DNA from: Juglans regia
Lineage: Eukaryota > Streptophyta > Magnoliopsida > Fagales > Juglandaceae
Length of the DNA: 64,000 nucleotides
Assembly (NCBI RefSeq): GCF_001411555.2
Contig: NC_049911.1
Span: 7,820,209 to 7,884,208 of the forward strand
Direction: 5' to 3'
Position numbers and translations under genes: made by a program. The notes beneath the pieces are model-generated. The model did not search any database and was not told the origin of the DNA. It saw only the letters and a program-made list of their open reading frames with translations. The first letter of the stretch is position 1; each line of letters opens with the position of its first letter. Positions 1 to 12,268 of this stretch are shown here, in pieces.

Positions 1-1670
1 AACTTCTTAGCTTTTTCGAAATTCCTCAAAAACATCGGACAATAATTAATCGTCACCTATAAAATAATCACGCAATTCTCATAAATTTTCAATTAATCAC
101 GTATTTGGATATTTAATCCTAAGCTTATAAAATTACCAATCATCACTTTCTAAAATTGCCAATGCTAATTTAATACTATGACTAAAACATTTAAAAGTCA
201 GACCTAATTATTAATGAAAACAACTTATGAAGTTTAATACAGAGTAAAATAATTATCCAAAAATACTTTAAAATAAACCATAACTATTATTAAACAGACT
301 AAAACATATCTAAAATGTAAAAAATAACATTACACCAATATTGTTTACTATTAAAATAAATCTTTACTTAATAACATATTAAAAAATACTTAAGTGATTT
401 TCTTTAATCATAATTAAAATGTTCAAAATAAAATTTCACACTTTCAATAAAAATAATACGTTACACATAGTATAATTTAAAAAATACTACATAATCTCAG
501 TACAATATCTTATACATCCCACAAAGGGTAATAATGTAATTATTAGATAAAACATTTCCTAAACTACGGAATGTTTACGGAACAACAACACAAACACACA
601 AGCAACAAGACAACACCGCGCGGTTGGAGAGTAACGGAGGACCTACCGAGAGAAGTGGAGCTGCGACGGAGCTGGGCGGGTGCCCTAGAGGTGGTGGGTA
701 CTGCGGCGGTGCACTGGAAGAGAGAGAGAGAGAGAGAAAAACACGGGGAGAGAGAAACAAAGAAAACGGAGAAGCAGTGCAGCGTTTGGCAAAAGCTCAC
801 CGCTAGGGACAAGACAGAACTGAGGTGGCTCGAGGCTGACGGAAAGGTGACAAACAGCAGATTCTGTGGCTAGCCCAATAGTTTTCCCGACGTACGGTGG
901 TGATCAACCGAAAAAGTGGTGATGCTCTATTTTTGAGAGGAGAAATAGGGGCTCTCCTATTTTTCTTGGCGATGGTCAGCGGTGGTTCCGTGTGGGTTCA
1001 CGGTGGCTTAAGGAGGTGTAGACCAGGTTTGTCGGGAAGGCGGCTGCGATGGCTTCCCGCGTCATGCAACTCGGTGCAAGCTACGCGGAGTAGGAAGGCA
1101 GAGGCTTCCTGTTAAATTGGTGTGGTGCTTTCCAAAAGGGTGAGGACAGGCTGCGGTGATGCTGGGACGGCGTGGTTCGTGACTGTGGAGGTTGGTTTTG
1201 TGCGACAGCTGGGTGAGCCGCGACTGGGTGGGTCGAGACCGAGCTAGAGGGTGAGCGCTGTTTGCAAAGAGGAGGAAGAAAAATGCTGGGCTAAGGTTTC
1301 GCGTGGGAGGGCAGCGGCGGAAGCTTTCTTCAAAAACATATAAATATAACTATATATAGGTGGATGAACAAGAAAAGAAAACCCTAGAGGAGGAGACGTG
1401 TGAGCGGATGAAGATGAGTTGTGTGTGAGCATGCACAACGTGCACGAGAAAAACAAACTTACAGAAAAAAAAGAGATAATGACCAAAAGAGAAATAAAAA
1501 AAACAAAAATGATACATGCGGAAAAATAAATAAATAAACATGTGCAGAAAACTAAAATAAAAAAATCACTACTCTAGTCCGTAATATAAAAACTTAAAAA
1601 ATCAAGCTCAAATAAATAAATAAATAAAATCCATAGTCCAACTATACCAATTTTGGGTCCGGGTGTTACA
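1..1670 (-). repeat. LTR fragment of a gypsy element, minus strand, cut by the window start
   Basis: Read on the minus strand it starts TGTAACACCCGG at 1670 and runs through an AT-rich U3, a TATATATA stretch near 1,350 and a GC-rich leader containing a (GA)n run at 718-738. Near 1-60 it reaches the TATAG-GTGACGATT motif also found in other LTRs here (10,705-10,770; 22,501-22,550). The organisation matches the LTRs of the tandem array at 20.9-41.5 kb but the sequence is divergent. Small ORFs on both strands at 564-1,541 are incidental. The 3' part of this LTR lies outside the window. Confidence 0.6.
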
Positions 1671-1680
1671 CTCAATCTCA

Positions 1681-1685
1681 TGTAC
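1681..1685. repeat. Target-site duplication TGTAC, left copy
   Basis: TGTAC directly precedes the 5' LTR at 1686. An identical TGTAC follows the 3' LTR at 9557-9561. Five-bp duplications are standard for gypsy integrases, so this pair fixes both element boundaries. Confidence 0.85.
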
Positions 1686-3867
1686 TGTAACACCCCGTAT
1701 TTTAGTGTATTTTTACTTAAGGATTATTGTTATTTATTCAAAAATTTATTCTCTTATTTTAAAATTGGTTGGATTTTTAGTGAGTTTATTTTTATGATTT
1801 TAATTTGGTGAAAATTATTTTTATGTGCTTTCTTAATATTTATTTATTGTTATGCATTTAAATTACTTTTCATATTTAATTAATTACTGTGAGATTTAGT
1901 TATTTCAATTTCACTTTACCATTACGTTTAAATTATTTTATTTAACTTGTGGTTTTGAAATCGATTCCGTTGTATCATTTTTGTGACCCAAGATATGAGG
2001 ATTGGACCTCATTTATTTTCCTCTATTTTTCTTTCCTCTCCTTTTATTTTCTTCTTTCTTTTCTTTTTTCTTCTCCCCTGGTCTCTTTACCGCGCGCGAC
2101 CCAGCCCCTCCCTATCTCTCCGTCCGATCCTTCTCCTCCTCAGCCCGCCGCCGTGTGCTGGCGGTGGTCAACACCGCCCGGCTCCCCAGCTCCCCCAGCC
2201 ACCGGCGACCTTACCCCACCAACCTCAGCTCCATTCGCGCCACCGTTAGCCACCATGAGCCTCTCCAAGCCGCGGCACTCTTTCCGCCGCTGCGCCGCCG
2301 TTGCACCAGCATTTGCCACCATCTTCTCACCACTTCATCATCGACCTCTTAACAACCCATTGGACCCAACCCCAGCTCCGATCTGTCACCAGTGAAGCAT
2401 TTTCAACAACATTTCCATTTTGTGCTTTTTGGTCTTCTACCACCGCCCACGTCGCCACCCACGGCCAACCTTCACCACCACTAGCTTCACCGACATCCCT
2501 GGGCCCTACCCTTTCATTTTTGGGTCTTCGTTTGCCTCCGTTGAAAAGTGGGTATTTGAGACCCACGGCCATAGTGCATTTTGCACTGTTACGTTGCTCA
2601 GACGTCACTTCTTGCAGCTTCGTGATCCTTCGAAAATTATTATATAGCGCTATAAGTATTTCTCCAAAGAACTTTCGTGATTTAAATGTATTTTTGCACT
2701 AACTCATTTCACTGTATTTGGTTGAACATGCCGGACTGAGTCCGAGGAGTACAGGGGTCGGATGGATTGGTGATTGGAGTTGTTTGTGTGATCGATTGGG
2801 TTGGTAATTGTTGGTTTGGATATTGTGTTATTCATGTACATTACATTTTGCATGCATGATCATATTTGTAAAGGAAACTGGGTTTTCGTGTATTGCATTC
2901 ATGTTCATGTGTTTATGAAAACTGGGTTTTCATGTGAGAATGGATTTTGGGTGCGTGTGTATCAAGACCCCAAGCCGAGATGGGGCATTATCTCGGTGGA
3001 GCTCCTCTGGTTACTCGGGAGCGGAATATACTGAGTAACGTCCCTTGGATTGTCGCTAGGCGACGATGGGATCGGATGAGATGGTCTCGTGCCGACTCGG
3101 TGGTCCTTCTGCTGGCAGGAACTAGAGGATGTCTGGCCATGAACGCGCTGGACGCAGAACTGGGCATCGCTTGTTGCGTAGTGGGTGCTCGGCCATGAAC
3201 GCGCTGGGCGCGGAACTGGGCATCGCTACGAAGCCAGGACGTGTGGATGGTCCCTAGGGGAGATCATGGTGCATATGGTAATAATGGATTAATGAACTAT
3301 TTTCTGGGAAAATAGTGTGTGTTGGATATCTGTGTAAATCATTTTATGGGAAAATGTTTTTTGGATATTTTTGGGCTAAATGAGATTTTGGCGTGTGTTG
3401 GAAAATAATCATTTTCAGGAAAAATGATGTTTTGAGAAAAATGCATATTTCATCATATGCATGCATGTTGGTTGCATTAATGAATTTTCATTATGTGGTT
3501 ATTTGGGTTATACTTACCTGCGGTACCATTTTGTGGTAACGTAGATTTTGATGCAGATGAGGAGGATGAGGGCGAGCCTGAAGGGACGGCTCCGCCCGAG
3601 GAGTGATCTGGGATTACTGGCTTAGTTATCTTATTTTACTGTATTGTATCTTATTTTTGGATGACTCTATAACTACTTTTTAAACCTTACTGATGTTTAG
3701 ATTGTATTTAAATTCTGGTACATAGTTGACTAATCCGCTGCGTTGTTTTGTACACTGTTGCATGTACACACACACACTTGGCACTTTCATTGGGATGCGT
3801 GACCGTGTTGTCATCATCCCGACGTCTTGATTCCTGTGTTTCCTTACATGGGGGTCGGGGCGCCACA
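1686..3867 (+). repeat. 5' LTR of the gypsy element
   Basis: It starts TGTAACACCCCG and ends GCGCCACA just before the primer site. It carries a pyrimidine-rich stretch (2,020-2,090), a GC-rich leader, and a partial tandem duplication around 3,137-3,216 (an 'AACGCGCTGG' unit) absent from the 3' LTR. It also has 12 bp near 1,737 and about 22 bp near 3,575 that the 3' LTR lacks. ORFs inside it, such as 1,949-2,395, are not conserved coding regions. Confidence 0.88.
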
Positions 3868-3869
3868 GG

Positions 3870-3882
3870 TGGTATTAGAGCA
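3870..3882 (+). other. Primer-binding site, initiator tRNA-Met type
   Basis: TGGTATTAGAGCA lies two bases after the 5' LTR and closely matches the plant iMet primer site TGGTATCAGAGCC. This is where minus-strand DNA synthesis would begin. Confidence 0.8.
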
Positions 3883-6361
3883 GTTCGGCTCTGGGTAAAA
3901 CCACATGTCCTGTAGGTGCAGTACCAGAAAGTTTGAAAGTTGTGATTTGAAATTATTTAATTTAAAATATGTGGTTTTTATTGGTTTTATTTAGTTATTG
4001 TATACTACTTGTTTGTTTATGTATGTTATTGCTTTATTTTATGGTAAGTTATTTTATTGTTTCAATTATTTTATTGTGAACTACTTCATTGGTTTTATTC
4101 ATTTTTTCATATGTTATTTATTTATGGAATTTCATTTTATTTTGTTTTATTTTGTTTTGTTCGAAATTGAAAGGCGGGTTAAGGGTTGTGCTATGACAGG
4201 AAGATGGTACGACTATGAATGCCATTGTTAGGCTTGAACATTTAGTGTAGTAGGCCTGAACTCTTAGTGATTGGTTTGTTTTAATATCGAGGCTCGAACA
4301 TCATGGTCAGGGTGAACTCTTTGGAGTAGGAACTCAAGTTGCTGCTAAGGAGGGGAATAGTTTTAAATTGCTTAGGATAATTGAGGTTTTAGGTTCTGTA
4401 GAATTGTTGTAATGAGTCTGTGGGGTAGGAGGTTGTAAGTTCAACGAATTTCAAGGTTAGATTTATGGGAAGTTCATCTAAGATTTGAGGCCCCTTAGTT
4501 TTTTTAGGAAATAAGTTTTTAGGATTTTAGGTGGTAGGTTCAACAAGCAATTAAGGGATTACTTAGATTAGAAGTTTTCAATCTTGCCGAACTTGATAAG
4601 CAATTTGATAATATTTGGGGTTTTAGAATTTACAAGTTTTATAAGGTGAATGTTTTAGATTTAAGGTCGTTGATCTTCAAGATTTTGGAAAATGATTTTA
4701 TCTGGTTTAAGGTTTTAGAATTGCAAAGTTGAAGGGCTGAATTAAAATAGGATTGATGAGAGTTGAGTTACTAATATGAGAACTCTTTTAGGAGAGAATT
4801 TATTTGGAGATGGAAGGTAATGATCTAGTTCATGTATTTTCTGGGGATTGAAGATGTTGATCTAGTTTGGTTAATGATTGTTTGTAGCTCGAGGTTATAG
4901 TGACAGGTTGAGGATTTAATCCATATCAATTTTAAGGATAATAGATGGTGCGGATATAGGAAATGATTCTTGTTGATTTCGAGGATATAGGTCTAGTGAT
5001 GGAAATGGTAATGATGATCACCTGCACGTTTGGAGGATTATTGGTTTTGGCTAATGGTGCATGAGATTGATGCGTAGTAGTGGTGAGTGTTTATGGATTT
5101 TGGAGAGTTCAGGTTCTAGTCTCATTTTGGTTTGGAAGAAGTGACTTTGGTAGGTGTTGAAGAGGAGTCGACACAATAGTAGTAATTCAAGAGACCTTGG
5201 CTTGGAGTTTTTGGTGAGTTGATTGAAGCGTGTAATCGAGTGGATTACTCAATGGATTGATGGTTGGGAATAATTGTTGTGATTATCTTCAGGAATTAAT
5301 TGTGACTTAAGGTTACCTAGGAATTTTTTTAAAAATTTTTGACATTATACTTTCTTTTGGAGATTGAGCATCCAGTTGGTTGAATTAGGGACATTGTTAT
5401 TTAACTTGAAGAGAGATTGATGGGATGTCATGTCTGGTGTATGATAAGATCTTGGAAGTTGAAGTTTAGGCATCATCGGTGGATAATATGGTCAGGTATG
5501 TGGGTTAATAAAACATTAGGATCCATGGGTGTTGTGCAATGGCTTTTGGTGGATTAAAGATTTGAGCAGTATGGCTTGCTTTGAGGTTTAATAGTGATGT
5601 ACTATTGAAGGAATTAGTCATGTTAATACTAGCTTATTGGAGTAGAAATAGGTGGGCGAGTTACCAAGAAGGTTTTGATAATGTTTTGGTGTAGTCTATG
5701 GTGGTTCGTAGTGAGTTTAGTCACTGCTAGATTAGATGTTCAGAATGTAGGTGATGAGCTTTTGGGTTTAGGTTCTCAGGTAGAAGTCTCTAGGCGCTCT
5801 TATTGGTTCGTCAGGTTGGGATCGAGCCTTTTAAGGTATGCTCCTTATTGCAGATGAGATGGATGTATTTTGGGTTGAGGTTGCTTATTTTCAGTTTGGG
5901 ATGCTGAGGTTGTTTGATATTGGGTTTCTGTCTATGATCATGGATTTATTTTATGGAATTTGATTTTGATCAAGGCAGCATGAGTTAATTGAGGAGTTTG
6001 AGTTATAACTCGTGGTTTTGGGAAAGAGAATATTTTTTTCTACCAAATTGTGATAAGAGTTTGTGGTTAGTAGGTATGGAGCCACCTTGTACTCGATGGT
6101 GTTAGTTTTATGAGGACATAAATTTTATGCATGTGGCGAATATCAGAGTGCACGGCAGAAGCGTGGTATTTTTGTTGTAGTCAAGAGTTCTGATTGTGCT
6201 GATTTTGAGGAATTAGTGGTGACTTGAATTTTGAGAAGATACTTGTAATTGAAGATTAATCATTTGGTTGTGCAATTTGTTATTGATGGTTAATTTTGGA
6301 AGTGGCTATTAAGTTACCAAAAGTAGAATTCAATGGAGGTTTAGAAGTTGTAGCATAGCAG
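3883..6361 (+). other. Internal region with no recognisable coding sequence
   Basis: This is where gag, protease, RT and RNase H should lie, but no retroviral motif could be read in any frame. The + strand is strongly depleted in C relative to G; for example 4,381-4,440 has about 2 C and 21 G. It may be replaced non-coding filler or very decayed coding DNA. The recognisable pol homology resumes around 6,480. Confidence 0.5.
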
Positions 6362-7289
6362 TTGATTGAGGTTGGCACATATTATTGTATTAAAGTTTTG
6401 GTGGAAAATGAGATTTTGGATAGTATAGTCACCCTGGGAATACTGGTCGTGATGTGCCACTGGGGGACTAATACGAGTATGATGGATATCGCCATGTTTA
6501 TTGAGAAATATGCCACGTGCCGTCAAGTGAAGGCTGAGCATCAAAGACCTGCTGATAGACTTCAACCTCTCCCTATTCCAGAGTGGAAGTGGGATGATAT
6601 TTCTATGGATTTTGTTGTGGGTTTGCTGAGGACACCTAGTGGAAAGAACTCAGTTTGGGTGATTGTTGATCGGTTGACCAAGAGTGCTCATTTCTTGCCT
6701 ATTAATAATACTGACTCTTTGGGTAAGTTGACTCGGTTATATGTCAAAGAGATAGTGTGTTTGCATGGAGTAACCAAGAGTATCGTGTCGGATCGGGATC
6801 TGCGGTTCACCTCCCATTTTTGGAAGAGTTTGCAGGCAGCCTTAGGCACTAAGTTGAAGTTTAGTTCTGCATATCACCCCCAGACGGACGGTCATACAGA
6901 GCGTACTATTCAGACTCTGGAGGATATGTTGCGGTCTTATGTCATGGAATTTCAAGGAAGTTGGGAGAGATCTGCCGCTTATTGAGTTCTCTTATAATAA
7001 CAGTTTTCATTCCTCCATTCAGATGGCCCCGTATGAAGCTTTGTATGGAAGGAAGTGTAGATCGCCCTTGTGTTGGGATGAAGTTGGCGAGAGCAAATTG
7101 TTTGGGCCTGAGATAATTCAAGAAATGAGGGATCAAATTCAGTTTATAAGGACTAAAATGGCGGAAGCGCAAAGTCGCCAGAAGAGTTACGCAGATATAA
7201 GCAGAAGAGACTTATCCTTTGAAGTAGGTGATTGGGTTTATCTCAAAGTCTCTCCTATGAAAGGCGTTAAGCGCTTTGGTAAGAAATGA
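6362..7289 (+). pseudogene. Integrase remnant of gypsy pol (frameshifted)
   Basis: Two overlapping frames (6,362-6,985 and 6,939-7,289) together cover a chromovirus integrase core, so a frameshift lies near 6,945-6,985. In the first frame the catalytic triad reads D83 (in SMDFV), D144 (in SDRD) and E180 (in TDGHTERT), with the D-E spacing of 35 expected for a DD35E integrase. The preceding H2C2 zinc-binding region is mostly lost: only ATCRQVKAEHQRP remains and one cysteine is replaced by tyrosine. The second frame has the conserved FSYNNSFHSSI and APYEALYGRKCRSP segments and the GDWVYLKV region. A stop follows at 7,287-7,289 before the final PRYVGPFQI stretch. The product cannot be functional. 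The motif style fits the Tekay/Del clade. Confidence 0.85.
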
Positions 7290-7469
7290 AAGCTTAGTCC
7301 AAGATATGTTGGCCCTTTTCAGATCGTATAGAAGGTTGGGCTTGTTGTTTATAGAGTGGCCTTGCTGGACTTTTTTGGCGGTATGTTTTTAAGTCTGCTC
7401 TTAGTTGAATCTTATTCCTGTCTTAGTCTTAATGTTGACCTTGCCAATTTCAAGGACGAAATTTTATTT

Positions 7470-7482
7470 AAGGGGGGGAGGA
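7470..7482 (+). other. Polypurine tract
   Basis: A G-rich purine run (AAGGGGGGGAGGA) directly abuts the 3' LTR start at 7483. It is the expected plus-strand priming site. Confidence 0.8.
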
Positions 7483-9556
7483 TGTAACACCCCGTATTTT
7501 AGTGTATTTTTACTGAAGAATTATTGTTATTTATTCTCTTATTTTAAAATTGGTTGGATTTTTAGTGAGTTTATTTTTATGATTTTAATTTGGTGAAAAT
7601 TATTTTTATGTGCTTTCTTAATATTTATTTATTGTTATGCATTTAAATTGCTTTTCATATTTAATTAATTACTGCGAGATTTAATTATTTCAATTTCACT
7701 TTACCATTACGTTTAAATTATTTTATTTAACTTGTGGTTTTGAAATCGTTTCCGTTGGATCATTTTTGTGATCCAAGATATAAGGATTGGACCTCATTTC
7801 TTTTCCTCCATTTTTCTTTCCTCTCCTTTTCTTTTCTTCTTTCTTTTCTTTTTTCTTCTCCCGTGGTCTCTTTCCCGCGCGCGACCCAGCCCCTCCCTCT
7901 CTCTCTCCATCCGATCCTTCTCCTCCCCAGCCTGCCGCCGTGTGCTGGCGGTGGTCGACATCGCCTAGCTCCCCCAGCCACCGGCGACCTTACCCCACCA
8001 ACCTCAGCTCCATTCGCGCCGTCGTTAGCCACCATGAGCCTCTCCAAGCCACGACACTCTTTCCGCCGTCGCACCACCATTGGCCACCATCTTCTAACCA
8101 CTTCATCATCGACCTCTTAGCAACCCATTGGACCCAACCCCAGTTCCGATCTGTCACCGGTGAAGCATTTTCAACAACATTTCCGTTTTGGGCTTTTTTG
8201 TCTTCTACCGCCGCCCACGCCACCACCCACGGCCAACCTTTACCACAACTAGTTTCACCGACATCCCTAGGCCCTACCCTTTCATTCTTGGGTCTTCGTT
8301 TGCCTCCGTTGAAAAGTGGGTATTTGAGACCCATGGCCATAGTGCATTTTGCACTGTTACGTTGCTCAGACGTCACTTCTTGCAGCTTCGTGATCCTTCG
8401 GAAATTGTTATATAGCGCTGTAAGTATTTCTCCAAAGAACTTTCGTGATTTAAATGTATTTTTGCACTAATTCATTTCACTATATTTGGTTGAACATGCC
8501 GGACTGAGTTCGAGGAGTACGGGGGTCGGATGGATTGGTGATTGGAGTTGTTTGTGTGATCGATTGGGTTGGTAATTGTTGGTTTGGATATTGTGTTGTT
8601 CATGTACGTTGCATTTTGCATGCATGATCATGTTTGTAAAGGAAACTGGGTTTTCGTGTATTGCATTCATGTTCATGTGTTTATGAAAACTGGGTTTTCA
8701 TGTGAGAATGGATTTTGGGTGCGTGTGTAGCACGACCCCAAGCCAAGATGGGGCATTATCTCGGTGGAGCTTCTCTGGTTACTCGGGAGCGGAATATACT
8801 GAGTAACGTCCCCTAGATTGTCGCTGGGCGATGATGGGATTGGACGAGATGGTCCCGTGCCAACTCCGTGGTCCTTCTGCTAGCGGGGACTAGAGGATGT
8901 CTAGCCATGAATGCGCTGGGCGCAGAACTGGGCATCGCTACGAAGCTAGGATGTGTGAATGGTCCCTAGGGGAGATCATGGTGCATATGGAAATAATGGA
9001 TTAATGAACTATTTTCTGAGAAAATAGTGTGTGTTGGATTTCTCTATAAATTATTTTCTGGGAAAATGTTTTACCGATATTTTTGGGCCAAATGGGATTT
9101 TGGCGTGTGTTGGAAAATAATCATTTTCGGAGAAAATGATGTTTTGAGGAAAATGCATATTTCATCATATGCATGCATGTCGGTTGCATTAATGCATTTT
9201 CATTACGTGGTTATTTGGGTTACACATACCTGCGGTACCATTTTGTGGTAATGCAGATTTTGATGCAGATGAGGAGGATGAGGGAGAGCCTGAGGATCTG
9301 GGATCACCGGCTTAGTTATCTTATTTTACTGTATTGTATTTTAATTTTGGATGACTGTATAACTACTTTTTAAACCTTACTGATGTTTAGATTGTATTTA
9401 AATTCTGGTACTTGGTTGACTAATCCGCTGGGTTGTTTTGTACACTGTTGCATGTACACACACACTTGGCACTTTCGTTGGGATGCGTGACCGTGTTGTC
9501 ATTATCCCGACGTCTCGATTCCTGTGTTTCCTTACATGGGGGTCGGGGGCGCAACA
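7483..9556 (+). repeat. 3' LTR of the gypsy element
   Basis: It starts TGTAACACCCCG and ends GGGCGCAACA, followed by the right TGTAC duplication. It is collinear with 1,686-3,867 but 108 bp shorter owing to several indels. Both LTRs share a segment beginning CCGGACTGAGT(C/T)CGAGGAG (about 8,500), also found in the related LTRs at 11,030-11,200 (minus) and 20,560. Confidence 0.87.
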
Positions 9557-9561
9557 TGTAC

Positions 9562-10985
9562 TCTAAATAACCACATTGAAAACTCTACAAAGTCATTACT
9601 GTAGCAAAATAAACTAAGGAGTCCAAAATCTCCCGGTAGTAATAACAAACCAAACTAATACTTTCATAAGTCTTACTAAACCCAAGCCCAAGATATAATT
9701 AAATCTAAAAGACATTAAAACTAAAGGACAACAGAATTCCTTCTTCTAACATTCTCTCATCAGCTTAAACATGCTCACCAATCTAATCCAGGCCCTTAGT
9801 TGGACTCTCCACATTATCTGAAAAATATTATAAAGATAGAGGGTAAGTTATCAACAACTTAGTAAGTAGAGGACATATACTAGCGTGCAAATATGAGCAT
9901 TTACAAAGTATAGCTTGCAGAACAAAATATTTTCCAGAGTTATCATGTAGAACAGAACATATTTTCAAAAGTAACAGAGCGATGATTTTAAGACAAGTAA
10001 AACCCGTAATACTTTGGCATAACATAAACTGAGTATCATCATCAGATCAAAACAAAGCATCACACAGAGCAGAGACCATGTTTCACCCCCGTGGTATGGT
10101 TGTGCTAACCCCGGTGGCCAAACCAAGCAGAAACAGAGGTGAAATCTTTCCTTTATTATTCTCGGAGCCCCGAGTGTGCACACAGGAAATACCACAATAA
10201 AACCACTTTGTTTCCAAAGTGAGTGCACTCAGAGACAGAGAAGTTGGTACCAACCCAAACAGAGCAGAGCATAAAAGAGCAGAGCAGAGCAAAGCAGAGA
10301 CAAAGTCAGACACAAATACCAATACACCATGCCAAAGGTTTTCAGATGTTATATCCAAATAAAAATAATACAGAGTACCAAACTAGAATCAGACAATTTA
10401 CCCACACTGACAACAAAAGCTAGAACATCTTTCTAAATAAATGCACAATTTTCCATATTCTCAATATCGCTCCATTTTTCAGATTTCAAAAACCCCATGA
10501 TAGAATTTAGCTCATGTTTACACAATGCATGTCAGAACATATTTTTCCTTTTTCATAAAGATTTGATGAATAATGCAGATAAACGACCGAGGTTGGTTTT
10601 TGTTTTTCCCAAGTTCCCATTACATCACAAAATATGCAAGTTTTCATAAAGTCAACCTCAGTCTTATTAACTTGTATAAAACCTAACATAGAAACCCTGC
10701 TTACCTGGACAACTTAGCTTTTCAGAATTTTCCTAAAAAATATCGAGTCGAATATAAATCGTCACCTATAAATATAATGACATAATTTTCGTAAGTTTTC
10801 AATCAATCACGGATTTCGATATTTAAACCTAAACTTCTAAAATAACCTATTTTAATATCTCAAAACTTAAAACCCTCATAATCCCAAAATATATCATCAC
10901 TTCCTAAAAATCACCAATATTCACCATGACCAACGTCAAACTCAAAACACCAATATTTAAACCCGAAACAGCCAACAAATTTCAT
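9562..10985 (-). repeat. 3' part of a gypsy LTR, minus strand
   Basis: On the minus strand this shows the same ordered landmarks as the array LTRs: TATAG-GTGACGATT...CCAG-GTAAGC (10,765 down to 10,699), a segment with GGCCACCGGGGTTAGC near 10,110, TACTTACTAAG near 9,865, then TTTTTCAG at about 9,822. The 10,690-10,970 stretch is clearly similar to 1-160. No LTR end of the usual GGG..TTACA type was found before the inserted element at 9,556. The small ORFs 9,828-10,358 are incidental. Confidence 0.5.
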
Positions 10986-12268
10986 AGCATAAACCAATCT
11001 CACACAAACAACTCCATCATCCAATCCAACCGACCCCCTTACTCCTCGGACTCAGTCTGGCACAACCAACAAATTCACAGTAAATATGAATTAGCATAGA
11101 AATACATTTAAATCAATCTCACACAAACCAATCTCACATAAACCAATCTCACACAAACAACTCCATCATCCAATCCAACCGACCCCCTTACTCCTCGGAC
11201 TCAGTCCGGCACAACCAACAAATTCACAGTAAATATGAATTAGCGTAGAAATACATTTAAATCTCAGAAGTTCTTTGGGAAATACTTACAATGCTATAAT
11301 ATAATTTTTGAAAGATCACGGAGGTGTAAAAGCGGCAATGTAGCAACAAAATAGTGCCAAATGCACTGTGGCCGTGGGTCTCAAAAACCCACTATTGAAT
11401 GGGTGTAAACGAAGACCCGAGATTGATAGGGTAAGGCTTAGGGATGTCGGTGAAGCTAGTGGTGGTAGTGGTTGGCCCTGGGTGGAGGCGTAGAGGGAGG
11501 TCGAAGGCTAAAATACCCAAAATGGAAATATTGATGGTCGGGCCTCACCGATCACAGATCGGAGGTGAGGATGGGTGCATTGGGTTGCTAGAAGGTCGAG
11601 GATGAAGTGGTGAAGAAATTGTGGCCGGTGGTGGCGCGACGGCGGCGCAGCGGCGCAAGGAGTGCCACGCCTTTAAGCTGCTCATGGGGGCTATTGGCGG
11701 TGATGGAGGAGCTTGAAATGGAGGGGGAGTGTCGCCGGCAGGTGGGGAAGCTAAAGGGGTGGGTGGTGTCGAGCACGATGGCTGGAGGCGGCAGGGCTGG
11801 GGGAGAAGAGATCGACGCACAAGAGAGAAAAGAGACGGGTCGCGCGCGGGAGAAGCCAGGGAAGAAAAGAAAAAAAGAAAGAAAGGAAAAGAAGAAAAAG
11901 AAGAAAAAGAAAAGAGGAAAGAGAAAATGTAGGGAAAGAAATGAGATACAATCCTCACATCTTGGGTCACAAAATGATCCAACGAAAACGATTTTAAATC
12001 AGCAAGTGTAAATAAAATAATTCAAACGTAGTGATTAAAATGAAAATAAATAATTAAATCCAACAACAAGTTAATTTGATATGAAAAGAAAATTAAATGC
12101 ATAACAATAATAAATATTAAGAAACATGTAAAATTTAATTTTCACAAATTAAAAATCATAAAAAATAAACCCACTAAAATCTGAAAATGTAAAACTAGAT
12201 AATCAATTTTTAAATTAATAAAAAAAAACCCTTCAATTAAAAATACACTAAAAATACGGGGTGTTACA
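10986..12268 (-). repeat. 5' part of a gypsy LTR, minus strand, related to 1,686-3,867
   Basis: On the minus strand it starts TGTAACACCCCGTATTTTTAG at 12,268 and follows the 5' LTR at 1,686 through the U3, the pyrimidine-rich leader (11,830-11,940) and the CCGGACTGAGTCCGAGGAG segment. The similarity then stops and unrelated LTR sequence begins near 10,985. A 149-bp tandem duplication spans about 10,991-11,260. It is either a truncated LTR or a chimera. Confidence 0.7.
10991..11260. repeat. 149-bp tandem duplication inside the LTR
   Basis: The segment beginning CAATCTCACACAAACAA occurs at 10,995 and again at 11,144, followed each time by near-identical sequence through ACTCCTCGGACTCAGTC and AATACATTTAAATC. 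The copies differ at a few bases. Confidence 0.8.

Larger units (their letters stand above)
1686..9556 (+). mobile_element. Gypsy LTR retrotransposon, both LTRs present, internal region largely destroyed
   Basis: The element is bounded by TGTAC duplications. It has a 5' LTR (1,686-3,867), an iMet-type primer site (3,870-3,882), an internal region of about 3.6 kb, a polypurine tract (7,470-7,482) and a 3' LTR (7,483-9,556). Integrase is the only recognisable coding region and is Tekay/Del-like in motif style. Gag, protease, RT and RNase H are not recognisable. The LTRs differ by several indels (2,182 versus 2,074 bp) and many substitutions, so the insertion is not recent. It is non-autonomous. 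It sits inside minus-strand LTR sequence, so it is younger than that host repeat. Confidence 0.88.

Noticed and set aside
564..1541. Overlapping ORFs on both strands, 60-100 aa
   Set aside because: They lie in an LTR leader with (GA)n and pyrimidine runs, are mutually overlapping, and show no motif.
1949..2702. Several ORFs up to 148 aa, repeated at 7,734-8,470
   Set aside because: They are LTR leader sequence. The two LTR copies differ by frame-changing indels, so they are not conserved proteins.
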